The notes under the pieces: generated by a model
Seen by the model: the letters and a program-made list of their open reading frames with translations, nothing else
The model's database searches: none
What the model was told of the DNA's origin: nothing
Shown here: positions 9,295 through 17,918 of the stretch, piece by piece
How the letters are laid out: the number at the start of each line of letters is the position of its first letter
How positions within the stretch are numbered: the stretch's first letter is position 1
NCBI RefSeq assembly: GCF_900109265.1
Contig: NZ_FNZM01000007.1
Span: 248,001-312,000 of the forward strand
Direction: 5' to 3'
DNA: 64,000 nt
Source: Paraburkholderia tropica
GTDB taxonomy: Bacteria > Pseudomonadota > Gammaproteobacteria > Burkholderiales > Burkholderiaceae
Position numbers and translations under genes: made by a program

Positions 9295-9933
9295 TCAGGG
9301 AACAGGCAAGGCTTCGCGCGCGACCGTGCCTTCGATGTGCGCGCTCAGAATCTCGATGAAGTGATCGAAAGCCTGATCGGGAACCGATGCATCGCGTACG
9401 AAGAGTTCCTGCAGGCAGAGTCCGCGAATGAAGCACGCGATCACGTAACGCGTAAGCCACGGCGCGGGCGACTGGTCGATGCGCGTATTCGCCGGATGAT
9501 GGCGCATGTCGTCGCCGATCGAATGCGTGAGCAGTGCCGCGTTGAAGCGTTCGCGCAGATCGGCGTCGCTGCGCAGCGCACCGTAGAATTCCTGCGTCAT
9601 CGGAAACGTCTCGCGCATTTGCGCGCGCCAGACGCGGACTTCGTCGCGCACGCTCGCGCCGTTTTCGATGCGCTGTTCGAGTGTGTCGAGCTTGCCGCTG
9701 ATCCACGCCACGTAGGCGGCCACCAGCAGTTCGTTCTTGTGCGGAAAGTGATGGAGCAGCGCGCCGCGCGACAGTCCCGCGCGCTGGCAGATTTCGCTGA
9801 TCGACGCCTTGGCGAGACCGACTTCGGCAAGGCAGGCGAGCGTGGCGTTGATGAGCGCGACGCGCGCCGCCGTGCTGCGTTCGTGTTGTGTGCGCCTGAC
9901 GCGTGGTGCGGTATTCGGAGTGGCGTTATTCAT
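9295..9933 (-). CDS. TetR-family transcriptional regulator
   Basis: 212 residues from the ATG at 9931-9933; a GTG 30 bases upstream could extend it. The TetR DNA-binding domain is clear: ARVALINATLACLAEVG, then helix-turn-helix ASISEICQRAGLSRGALLHHF and HKNELLVAAY. The C-terminal ligand domain is generic. It lies directly upstream of the TonB receptor gene on the same strand and diverges from lysR, so it is a likely local repressor of the receptor/yej genes, though this is inferred from position only. Confidence 0.88.
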   Translation of the reverse strand: MNNATPNTAPRVRRTQHERSTAARVALINATLACLAEVGLAKASISEICQRAGLSRGALLHHFPHKNELLVAAYVAWISGKLDTLEQRIENGASVRDEVRVWRAQMRETFPMTQEFYGALRSDADLRERFNAALLTHSIGDDMRHHPANTRIDQSPAPWLTRYVIACFIRGLCLQELFVRDASVPDQAFDHFIEILSAHIEGTVAREALPVP

Positions 9934-10224
9934 GGTGCTGGGCGAAAACGTCGTGCGGCGCACGTCGAGTGGCGGCGTATCGCGGACGTTCTAAAAACGT
10001 TACGGCGAGATACAGTACGGTTGGTATGTTATTGAGCACGCATCAACGTGTCCAAGAAAATTCCCTCACATGCTTATCTGCGGGATGTGCGGTGGCGTAC
10101 GGTAATCCCCGCGGTTTGATTCGCGTGCGAGCGACTTGAGGCGCTCGCCACAATAACGCCGCTATAACGCCGACAAAGCCGACCCCACGCGCAATCGCGC
10201 TAAGATCGTTGCTTTCCTGATCCG

Positions 10225-11190
10225 ATGTTTCGTGCCATGTCTTCGTCGCGCTCCATTCCACCGCTTCTTTCGCTGCGCGTCTTCGAGGCCGTGGCGCGGC
10301 ATTTGAGTTTTACCGCGGCGGCCGAGGAGCTTCACGTCACGCAAAGCGCCGTGAGTCATCACATCAAGAAGCTCGAAGAGGAACTCGGGCGGCGCCTGTT
10401 CGAGCGGCGCGTGCGCGCGGTCGCGCTGACGAGCGACGGCGAGGCGTATTTCGAACACGTGCACGCCGCGTTCGATCTATTGCGTCGCGGCACCGACGCA
10501 ATGCGCGCGCCACGCCACGCGGCGGGCACGCTGACCATCGGTCTGCTGGCCTCGTTCGCCACGCGCTGGCTCGCGCCGCGTCTGCGAGATTTTCATGCGG
10601 CGTTTCCCGATGTCGATGTGCGTCTGCGTCCCGATATCGCACTCGCGGATGTTTCGCAGGGCGACGTGGATGTGGCGATTCGATACGGGCGAGGCGTCTG
10701 GTCTGGCGTGCAAACGCAGAAACTGATGCCCGAGCGGCTTTCCGTGGTGGGCGCGCCGGAGCTGATTGCGGCGCACGGTCCGTTCACGTGCGCCGACGAC
10801 CTGCTGCGGCTGCCGATTCTGTTTTCGCACAGCAAGCAGCCGTTCGAATGGGATGCATGGACCGCGCGGTTCGGCGTGGACCTGAGCGCGGCGCGCGCGG
10901 TGCATCTGCATGACTACAACATCGTCGTCGAGGCGGCGCTGGCCGGGCAGGGCGCGGCGATGGGCCGGCATCGCCTGATCGCGCCGCAACTCGCCAGCGG
11001 CGCGCTCGTGCCGGTGTTTCCCGAGATGACGCTCGACGATTCCGAGATCGGCTGGTGGCTCGTCACGCGGCCCGGACCGCGCAGCGAAGCAGCGAATGCG
11101 TTCTGCGACTGGCTCATCGCGATCGCCGAAAACGAAGGCGATAGCGACGACGGAAGCGACGACGCGGCCTCGTCCGCATCGACGCATTAG
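10225..11190 (+). CDS. LysR-family regulator, GcvA-like
   Basis: 321 residues. The N-terminal winged helix-turn-helix is typical (SLRVFEAVARHLSFTAAAEEL, VTQSAVSHHIKKLEEELG, RRLFERR). The effector domain carries GcvA-like features (VDVAIRYGRGVW, AGQGAAMGRHRLI). A second ATG four codons in is an alternative start. The acidic tail (ENEGDSDDGSDDAAS) is low-complexity. It is followed on the same strand by a RidA-like gene and an aminotransferase gene, which it may control. Confidence 0.9.
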   Translation: MFRAMSSSRSIPPLLSLRVFEAVARHLSFTAAAEELHVTQSAVSHHIKKLEEELGRRLFERRVRAVALTSDGEAYFEHVHAAFDLLRRGTDAMRAPRHAAGTLTIGLLASFATRWLAPRLRDFHAAFPDVDVRLRPDIALADVSQGDVDVAIRYGRGVWSGVQTQKLMPERLSVVGAPELIAAHGPFTCADDLLRLPILFSHSKQPFEWDAWTARFGVDLSAARAVHLHDYNIVVEAALAGQGAAMGRHRLIAPQLASGALVPVFPEMTLDDSEIGWWLVTRPGPRSEAANAFCDWLIAIAENEGDSDDGSDDAASSASTH

Positions 11191-11295
11191 TTCCGCTCAT
11201 GGCCGGGCGGCAAGGATTGATTGGTCGCGGGCGAGGCGAATGGCTAGGATCGGGTTCCCGAATCCAGCAACCCGCATCACGCCAGGAACCCTGCC

Positions 11296-11814
11296 ATGAA
11301 CACCGCCCTGAACACCGCGACCGCATCGCCCGACCCCCTCAACGCGCTCACCATTTCGGCGCGCGTCGCCGCGCTCGGGCTGACGCTCGAACCGGCCGCC
11401 GCGCCCGCCGCCAATTACGTGTCGTTCGTGCAGGACGGCCATCTGCTCTACATTTCCGGACAGATCGCGCGGCGCGACAACGCTGTGCCGTACGCGGGTC
11501 AACTGGGCGCCGACGTGACGGAAGCCGATGGCATCGAAGCGGCGCGTCTGTGCGCGCTCGGCGTCGTCGCGCAGATCGCCGCCGCGACGGGCGACCGGCT
11601 CGAGCGCGTCGCGCGCGTGGTCAAGCTGGGCGTGTTCGTGGCGAGCGCGCCGGGATTCAGCCGCCAGAGCGTGGTGGCGAACGGCGCGTCCGATCTGATC
11701 GTCGACATTTTCGGCGATGCCGGACGGCACGCACGCAGTGCGGTTGGCGTCGCGATGTTGCCCGCGGGCTCGGCGGTCGAAGTGGATGCCGTGGTCGCGC
11801 TGCGCGAACTGTGA
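11296..11814 (+). CDS. RidA/YjgF-family protein
   Basis: 172 residues with the RidA-type fold: LLYISGQIARRD, the central helix GVVAQIAAATGDRLERVARVVKLGVFV, and the end AVGVAMLPAGSAVEVDAVVAL. Members of this longer subgroup often lack proven deaminase activity, while classic RidA clears reactive enamine/imine products of PLP enzymes. A class V PLP enzyme gene follows 25 bases later, which supports a shared pathway. An aggaa ribosome site lies upstream of the ATG. Confidence 0.85.
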   Translation: MNTALNTATASPDPLNALTISARVAALGLTLEPAAAPAANYVSFVQDGHLLYISGQIARRDNAVPYAGQLGADVTEADGIEAARLCALGVVAQIAAATGDRLERVARVVKLGVFVASAPGFSRQSVVANGASDLIVDIFGDAGRHARSAVGVAMLPAGSAVEVDAVVALREL

Positions 11815-11839
11815 TCGCAGGGATTTTCGAGGAGACCGC

Positions 11840-13048
11840 ATGACCACGAACACAATCCTGACCGACGCCGTCGTCGACGCACTGCGCGCCCAGACGCCCG
11901 GCACGCGCACGACGACGCATTTCAATCACGCGGGCGCATCGCTGCCTTCGTCGGCCACGTTGAGCGCGATCCACGCGCAGCTCGAACGCGAGGCGACGCG
12001 TGGCCCGATGGAAGCGGGCGTCGCCGCCAGCGCCATCACCGACGACGCGCGCGCGCTCGCCGCCACGCTGTTCAACGCACAGCCTGACGAGATCGCGCTG
12101 ACCGGCGGCAATTCGCAAGGCTGGGGCGCGGCCTTTGCGGCGCTGGGCGGTTGGAAGGCGGGCGAGCGCATGCTCGTCGGACGGCACGAATGGGGCGGCA
12201 ATCTGGCCGCGATGCAGTTTGCGGTGCAGCGGGCGGGCGCGACGATCGACGTGATTCCCTCGCGCGCAGACGGCACCATCGACACGGCGGCGCTCGCCTC
12301 CATGATCGACGAACGCGTGCGTCTGATCGCGCTCACGTGGCTGCCCGCGAACGGCGGCCTCATCAATCCGGCCGACGCCGTGGGCGCGATTGCGCGGCGC
12401 TTCGACATCCCGTATTTCGTCGATGCCGCGCAGGCCGCCGGACAGCTCCCGATCGACGTCCGGGCAATCGGCTGCGACGTGCTGTGCGCCGCGCCGCGCA
12501 AGGCGTTGCGCGCGCCGCGCGGCACCGGCTTGCTGTATGTGCGGCGCGCCTTTCTCGATCGTCTGACGCCCGCGTATGTGGATCGTTATTCCGCGCCGCT
12601 CGATGCGCGGGGCGAGCCGTATCTGCGTAACGACGCCGGTCGATTCGAATCGGCGGAAACATCGATGGCGCTGCGTGCCGGACTCGCGAAGGCGCTGAGC
12701 GAGGCGCTGGCGATTGGCGTGCCCGCGATCCGTCGGCGTATCGATCAGATGGCGACGCGGCTGCGGCAGCGTCTGGCCGGGATCGAGGCGGTCGAGTTGC
12801 TCGATGAAGGCGTCGAACGGTCCGGGCTGGTGGCGTTCAATCTCGCGGGCCGCGACCCGCAAGCGGTGCAGGCCGCGTTGGCGGCGCGTGGGATCTCGAT
12901 TGGATTGAGCGGCGTGGCTTATACGCCGCTCGATATGCGCGCGCGCGGGCTGACGAACGTGGCGCGGGCGTCGGTCAGCTATCTCACGACGGATGCGGAA
13001 ATTGCGCGACTGGTCGCGGCGATAGCGGAGATAGCATCGGTTGCGTGA
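11840..13048 (+). CDS. Class V PLP-dependent aminotransferase / cysteine-desulfurase-like enzyme
   Basis: 402 residues; the start was chosen at the ATG preceded by gaggagacc. Features of fold-type I class V enzymes are seen: FNHAGASLPS near the start, the cofactor-binding ALTGGNSQGWGA region, PYFVDAAQAAGQLPIDV with the Asp that contacts the pyridine ring, and the likely Schiff-base Lys at about residue 221 in CAAPRKALRAPRGTG. The substrate cannot be assigned; similar proteins are annotated as isopenicillin-epimerase-like, selenocysteine-lyase-like or desulfurase-like. It is probably in an operon with the RidA-like gene. Confidence 0.85.
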   Translation: MTTNTILTDAVVDALRAQTPGTRTTTHFNHAGASLPSSATLSAIHAQLEREATRGPMEAGVAASAITDDARALAATLFNAQPDEIALTGGNSQGWGAAFAALGGWKAGERMLVGRHEWGGNLAAMQFAVQRAGATIDVIPSRADGTIDTAALASMIDERVRLIALTWLPANGGLINPADAVGAIARRFDIPYFVDAAQAAGQLPIDVRAIGCDVLCAAPRKALRAPRGTGLLYVRRAFLDRLTPAYVDRYSAPLDARGEPYLRNDAGRFESAETSMALRAGLAKALSEALAIGVPAIRRRIDQMATRLRQRLAGIEAVELLDEGVERSGLVAFNLAGRDPQAVQAALAARGISIGLSGVAYTPLDMRARGLTNVARASVSYLTTDAEIARLVAAIAEIASVA

Positions 13049-13151
13049 CGGCTGTTTTGCGCGTCCGGCCGGTTCGCGCTTCTTATAAGGAGCATTTCAG
13101 GCAGGATCCACCTCTTTGTGCTACATTTATGAGGCATATAGGAGGTGAGCG

Positions 13152-14438
13152 GTGGAATGCACCCTGCAGCTATTTCTGGACGACCGCTGGATCGACAGCG
13201 CTCAGGTGGAGTTCCGCGACGGCCGATGTCAGTGGGATTTCGAGGTCATGTACGCGGTCGAGCATACGCACGATCCGCTGTCGCTCGTCGAGCCCGTGGA
13301 TACCGAATTCCGTTTCGGCCGCGCGCTGCCGGCGTTCCTGTACGACCTCGTGCCGCAGGGCGCGGGCCGACGCTTCCTGCTCGGCGAACTCAAGCTGCAG
13401 GACGGCCCGGACGCGGATTTTCCGCTGCTCTGCGCAGGCGCGTTCAATCCCATCGGCCGCATCCGCGTCGCCGAGGCGGTGGCGTATTTCGAGTCGCACG
13501 TGCGTCGACATCCCGATGCGCGCGGCTTGCCGGGCATGGCGATCGACGACGTGGTCGAGCGTAGCGCCGACTTCAAGGAACGCATGTATCTGCATGGCAT
13601 GCTCGGCACCGGCACGACCGGCGTGCAGGGCGCCGCGCCGAAATATCTGCTCACGCGCGATCGAAACGGCCTGTTGCACGGCGACGCGGTCCTGCCGGAC
13701 GCACAGGCGGCCCAGCATCTGATCGCGAAGCTGCCGCGCGGCAACACGGCCGCCGACCTCAAGGTTCTGCACAACGAGGCGGCCTATATGCGCGTGGCCG
13801 CCGAAATCGGCATTCGCACTTACGGGCAACTGCCCAGCTTGCACGGCGACGTGCTGCTCATTCCGCGCTTTGACCGGCGCGTGCGCGATGGCCGCGTCGA
13901 GCGGCTGCATCAGGAAAGCGTGGCGTCGTTGCTGGGTCTCAGCGGCTTCGATCAGCGTCCGGATCTTTTCGAAGTCGTGGCGGCGATCCGCCGGGTGGCG
14001 ACCGATCCGCACGCCGAAACGCTCGAGTTCATCAAGCGCGATGTGCTCAACCTGGCCATGCGCAACACCGATAACCATGCGCGCAACACCGCCATGCAGC
14101 TTATCGACGGACGCCAGCAGTTGACGCCGTTGTTCGATTTCGCGCCGATGTATCTCGACCCCGAGCTGGTGCCGCGCACGCTCCGGTGGTATCGGCCGGA
14201 TGCCACGCGCATCGAGCTGACCGAGTGGGGCGATGTGCTGGCCGCACTGCCGGTGGGCGCGGACGAAAGGCTGCGGCTCGGCGAGGCGCTCGGCCGCTTT
14301 GCCACGCAGGTCGAGCGCCTGCCCGACATCATGCTGGCGCAGGGCGTCGATCACGACATCGTGCAGTTCCTGACGCCCGCCATCGACACGCAGGTCCGGC
14401 AGCTTAAGGCCTTGAATCCCGATTCCCGTCATTCCTAG
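13152..14438 (+). CDS. hipA: HipA-family serine/threonine kinase toxin
   Basis: 428 residues from a GTG start with a strong ribosome site (aggaggtgag). The HipA N-terminal domain is visible (PAFLYDLVPQGAGRRFLL). The kinase core has a flexible Gly/Thr loop (MLGTGTTGVQGAAPKY, about residues 147-162), the catalytic loop NTDNHARN (about 303-310) and a DFA metal-binding motif (about 329). Known HipA kinases phosphorylate translation-related targets and cause growth arrest. The partner gene follows downstream after 9 bases, the reverse of the usual hipB-hipA order. Confidence 0.88.
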   Translation: MECTLQLFLDDRWIDSAQVEFRDGRCQWDFEVMYAVEHTHDPLSLVEPVDTEFRFGRALPAFLYDLVPQGAGRRFLLGELKLQDGPDADFPLLCAGAFNPIGRIRVAEAVAYFESHVRRHPDARGLPGMAIDDVVERSADFKERMYLHGMLGTGTTGVQGAAPKYLLTRDRNGLLHGDAVLPDAQAAQHLIAKLPRGNTAADLKVLHNEAAYMRVAAEIGIRTYGQLPSLHGDVLLIPRFDRRVRDGRVERLHQESVASLLGLSGFDQRPDLFEVVAAIRRVATDPHAETLEFIKRDVLNLAMRNTDNHARNTAMQLIDGRQQLTPLFDFAPMYLDPELVPRTLRWYRPDATRIELTEWGDVLAALPVGADERLRLGEALGRFATQVERLPDIMLAQGVDHDIVQFLTPAIDTQVRQLKALNPDSRHS

Positions 14439-14447
14439 AGGACGCGT

Positions 14448-14753
14448 ATGCCTCGTCGTAACCCTCTGAGCCGTGAGGAACAGAACGCCCAGCGCCGGGA
14501 ATTCTATGAGCGCATCGAGCGTGGCGAGCTGAGCATCGCCGACGCAATGAAGGCGATGCGGAAAATGACGGGCCTGACGCAAGCGGAATTCGCGGCTCAT
14601 CGCGGCGTGAGTCGGCGTGTGATTCAGGACATCGAGCGCGGCACGGGCAATCCGACCGTGGAGTCGCTTAACAGCATCGGCAAGCTGTTTGGGCTTCAGG
14701 TGGGGTTTGTTCGACGGCGGCGTGGCGAGGCGGCTGGAGGGGCGTCGGAATAA
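14448..14753 (+). CDS. Xre-type helix-turn-helix antitoxin, HipB-like
   Basis: 101 residues. An N-terminal helical region (REEQNAQRREFYERIERGELS) precedes an Xre/Cro DNA-binding domain (TGLTQAEFAAHRGVSRRV, IQDIERGTGNPTVESLNSIG, KLFGLQVGFV). It follows hipA closely and is a natural antitoxin and autorepressor candidate. HipB proteins usually precede hipA and bind operators upstream; here repression would act on the promoter before hipA. Confidence 0.85.
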   Translation: MPRRNPLSREEQNAQRREFYERIERGELSIADAMKAMRKMTGLTQAEFAAHRGVSRRVIQDIERGTGNPTVESLNSIGKLFGLQVGFVRRRRGEAAGGASE

Positions 14754-14941
14754 AACGTGTTGGGTGCGGGCGCGAGGCGATTCACTCTGCGACGAAGCGA
14801 ATTTCAGATTGGACGACGTGGCCGGACGATGAGGCGCGCCAAATGCTATTTACCTTCCGGAGGGTGTGCGTGGGCTGCTCGTATGCCATGCGCCGATGCT
14901 GGATCACGCGTCGTTGGGTCGGATCGTGGTGGTTGAGCGTG

Positions 14942-15614
14942 TCACTGGAAGTGTTCAACCAGGCGCACGCGCTGTGGATTCATGATGGGCTCGCGCGGCT
15001 GCCGGTTGGCCAATGGGACCATGGTTACCTCCAGCACGGCGCGCTCGCCGTCGACCGTCGCTGCCGGCGAGGCCTGCGTGAACAGGGTGCGGATAATCCC
15101 ATCGACCGTGCAGCCGCGAAATACCTGACCCACATCGATCATGCGCATCTGCGCAAGCGACTCGTTCACCAGCTGGAACGGCACCGTGAGCGGCCCCGTC
15201 AGGTCCAGATGCTGCCGGCTTGGCGAGAAGTCCATGTTCTGTTCGAGCAGGGGCGAGGCCTCGTCGATCAGCGTGGCGCTATGGCGCTCTGACTAGATCG
15301 CGCGCCCCGCATCGGCCGTGTCCGCGGCCTCCGTCATCGGCGCGCGCGTGAGCGTGATATCGATGGCGTCGTTGTGGGGATAGATTTCGCGCGCGTACTG
15401 GCCAGCGAGAATTTCCATCGTGACGATCAGCTCGTCGCCGAAGCGGTTCATGTAATCGCGATTGCAAATCGACGCTCGTGACCTTCAGAGGATTCACGAT
15501 CCGGCTGGTCGCATCGACGAAGATCCTCGCTGACAGCGAGAAGTGCACCGGGTTTGCGCCGGCATTCAGGATCTGGTTGACGTCGAACATCAGGGCCGAT
15601 TGTTCGAACTCCAT
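14942..15614 (-). pseudogene. Broken gene downstream of tssG2, possibly phage-baseplate-like
   Basis: Starts at an ATG (15612-15614) with a strong ribosome site (gaaggaggagag), 40 bases past tssG2. The first 49 codons (MEFEQSALMFDVNQIL to LKVTSVD) run into a one-base frameshift near 15465. The next frame continues sensibly (RDYMNRFGDELIVTMEILAG) to an in-frame TAG at 15293-15295, where AI-stop-SERH suggests a CAG to TAG change, and then on to SRQHLDLTGPLTVPF and FRGCTVDGIIRTLF before stopping at 14942. About 220 codons remain. The family is not recognised; the style recalls tail-baseplate hub proteins, at low certainty. Confidence 0.65.
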
Positions 15615-15653
15615 CTCTCCTCCTTCGCGCTGGCGCTTCATCGGCGGCTCAGT

Positions 15654-16721
15654 TCAATGCACGGCGGCTACCTCCTCCGGCATCGCCGCGCCCTCTACGA
15701 GCCGATCCAGGTATGCCTCCGGTTCAAAACGCATGCCGATGACCGGCTTGCCGTCGGGCGACTGACCAAGCCAGCTCGACCACCCGAGTTGGTGCTCCTC
15801 GCCCAGCACTGCTGGAGGCGCGTAGTCTGGCTGGATCTGCAATTCCAGCAGCCATTCGTACTCAAGCCCGATGTACGCGCGCACCCATGCGACCAGCCGC
15901 AACAGATCCTCGCCGCGAGGCGTGAATCGGTGATACGTTTCGGTATCGAGGGGGCCGAGCACCATGCAAAAGCGGTGGCGCCTGGAAAGCACATGACCGC
16001 CGAGCGTGGCACCCAACCCAAGACAGGCCGAATCCCCTTCTTCCCCCATCCTGCAATGGAGTTCTTCGGGCAATTCGATCCAGTGATCGGCATACGGCTC
16101 AATTTGGACCGGCACGCCAAAATGCCACGCAACCGACATTGACAACGCGTCGAGGTTACGGGCCTCGTGCACAAGATGAGGTGACGATGCGAGGTAAGCG
16201 TGGGTAGGCAGTGAAACTGTGCGCGCGGGCAGGGCAGAGTGGCCCGACAGACAGCTGATGTAGAAAGAGAAGCGATCATCATCAGGGCGGTCGAGGCTGA
16301 CTGTCGCCTGCGCCGAAGCCCAGGCGCGGTAGAAGAGCGTGAGTGCCCGATGATGGAAGATGTCGAGGAAATTGCTCAACGTTGGATCCCGACGCAACTC
16401 TTCGCGCTCGCGCGCGATCTCCGAGACGTGCAGCGGAAGCGGACCATTCGGCCCGAGCATTCCGAGGCTGTAGAGACGGGTATGCAGGCGTCCTCTCTTC
16501 ATCTTCGCGTCCGCTATCTCCCTGGGCGCGAAGGTAAGGCTTGGTTTCTGACCGACACGAAACGGCTCGGCCGTGGGCAAGAGCGCGGTGCCGACCGGGT
16601 CGTCCGCTCCATTCGCGTTTATACGGCGCATGAGCGCCAGGAACCCAAAATTCCAAGGTTCTTCCTGCAATCGCTCGATCAGGTCAAGCGATAGTGCAAG
16701 CTTTCTGGATTTTCCATCCAT
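15654..16721 (-). CDS. tssG: Second T6SS baseplate protein TssG (orphan copy)
   Basis: 355 residues matching TssG/ImpH: EEPWNFGFLALMRRINANG near the start, PSLTFAPREIADA, the YSLGMLGPNGPLPLH core, FLDIFHHRALTLFYRAWASAQ, and the end HQLGWSSWLGQ. It is clearly homologous to the main-cluster TssG but diverged throughout, so it is not a recent copy. TssG normally forms a baseplate wedge with two TssF; here only a 5' piece of tssF survives, about 5 kb upstream. The reading frame is intact. It probably belongs to a decayed second T6SS. Confidence 0.92.
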   Translation of the reverse strand: MDGKSRKLALSLDLIERLQEEPWNFGFLALMRRINANGADDPVGTALLPTAEPFRVGQKPSLTFAPREIADAKMKRGRLHTRLYSLGMLGPNGPLPLHVSEIAREREELRRDPTLSNFLDIFHHRALTLFYRAWASAQATVSLDRPDDDRFSFYISCLSGHSALPARTVSLPTHAYLASSPHLVHEARNLDALSMSVAWHFGVPVQIEPYADHWIELPEELHCRMGEEGDSACLGLGATLGGHVLSRRHRFCMVLGPLDTETYHRFTPRGEDLLRLVAWVRAYIGLEYEWLLELQIQPDYAPPAVLGEEHQLGWSSWLGQSPDGKPVIGMRFEPEAYLDRLVEGAAMPEEVAAVH

Positions 16722-16892
16722 CCAATCGTCCCCGAAAATAGTAAATGCAGGTTTGTTCGAACGCTTTCGATTGATGCCGCATAGAATTCGGCATCATCTG
16801 GGCCTTGAAACTGAGACCGCTACGAAGCTTTCGCAGAATATCTTGGCTCGATAAAATTCAAAACATATTCGTAAACAAGTCGCCACCAATAA

Positions 16893-17528
16893 CTATCGCA
16901 TCATCGATGCCTGATTAATTCGTTCACGGCTCGAACCTTCCTTGTCTTCAAACTTGATACTTCGCAGCACCTGGAGGACATAAGGAAGCATGTCACTCTT
17001 ACTGTCCGCGAGCCGCTTCACTACGCCATCACCACATACAGCCGCCGCGCCTCGAATCAAACAGTACGAAATATGACGCATACGGCGCGATAACTCCCCA
17101 TCAAGATCATCCTGAATCGTATAAAATCCTTTGGAATTTTTTGACGTGAGGGGAAATGTTTTCGTAACACGCTTCAGATTAACGACATCATGCGCCGAAG
17201 CATCCCCAAAATCAGGCACCCATCTATTCAGATACGCGTTAAATCGGCCTCCAAATCGTGCGGAAACTTCAACGTCATCGTCTTCAATTTTCTGACAAGA
17301 AAAATTAAGTCCGAACGATTTCACAACGTCAGCCACACGCACACTTGCGTCATAGCCAGCATATCGGAAGTCATTTTCCGGCTTTGGATCTGTAATAGAT
17401 CCGTGAAATGAATCGCTAATTCTAAACCTACATTCCCCAATTTCTATTAGGATGGAAGTGTCTGCGCGTGCAGAACATATTTCAGCAAAAAAGAGAAGCA
17501 CGATATATATATTTTTATATTTTCCCAT
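16893..17528 (-). CDS. Exported protein next to PAAR, possible T6SS immunity protein
   Basis: About 211 residues from the ATG at 17526-17528; other starts up to 17561 are possible. A short basic start (MGKYKNIYIVLLFFAEI) with a signal peptide ending near CSARA predicts export. The mature part has several Cys and no family motif that was recognised. It is AT-rich like the upstream cargo genes. Its position just after the PAAR gene and before tssG2 suggests a cargo or immunity role, but this is positional inference only. Confidence 0.6.
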   Translation of the reverse strand: MGKYKNIYIVLLFFAEICSARADTSILIEIGECRFRISDSFHGSITDPKPENDFRYAGYDASVRVADVVKSFGLNFSCQKIEDDDVEVSARFGGRFNAYLNRWVPDFGDASAHDVVNLKRVTKTFPLTSKNSKGFYTIQDDLDGELSRRMRHISYCLIRGAAAVCGDGVVKRLADSKSDMLPYVLQVLRSIKFEDKEGSSRERINQASMMR

Positions 17529-17657
17529 TTCCATTCCTAATTTCGCCGTAAAACACAGCAATCGTGAAATTCAGGTGCAACCTTGAAGGTAAAGAAATTT
17601 TGGCTCACTGACGGGCGCGATCATAAACTGAACGCTATATCAAATGATCCGGAAAGA

Positions 17658-17918
17658 TCAGGTGTCAGCGCCAACACTCGAAATCAATGTGCATCCACAT
17701 GTCGTGCGAAATCCATGCCTCGCAATCGGAACTCCTTTATCGGAAATTTTCGGATCACCGTCGAGGATTACATTCGGATTCACATCGGGATGCAACGGAC
17801 ATTCAACAAGGTCTCCTTTCCTCGCCACCCGGACACCCCGATAACACATCGTCTTTGATGCGGTTGTTACTTTGCCACCGTGGTCCGTACGATCACCAAG
17901 CCTGACAAGATCGATCAT
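17658..17918 (-). CDS. PAAR-domain T6SS spike tip protein
   Basis: 86 residues, a stand-alone PAAR protein. It has the characteristic repeats: VRLGDRTDHGGKVTTASKT, RGVRVARKGDLVECPLH, and GVPIARHGFRTTCGCTLISS with the metal-binding Cys/His set. PAAR proteins cap the VgrG spike and can recruit effectors. The start ATG overlaps the stop of the last immunity-type gene (ATGA), so the tip protein and the cargo array form one transcription unit. Confidence 0.92.
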   Translation of the reverse strand: MIDLVRLGDRTDHGGKVTTASKTMCYRGVRVARKGDLVECPLHPDVNPNVILDGDPKISDKGVPIARHGFRTTCGCTLISSVGADT

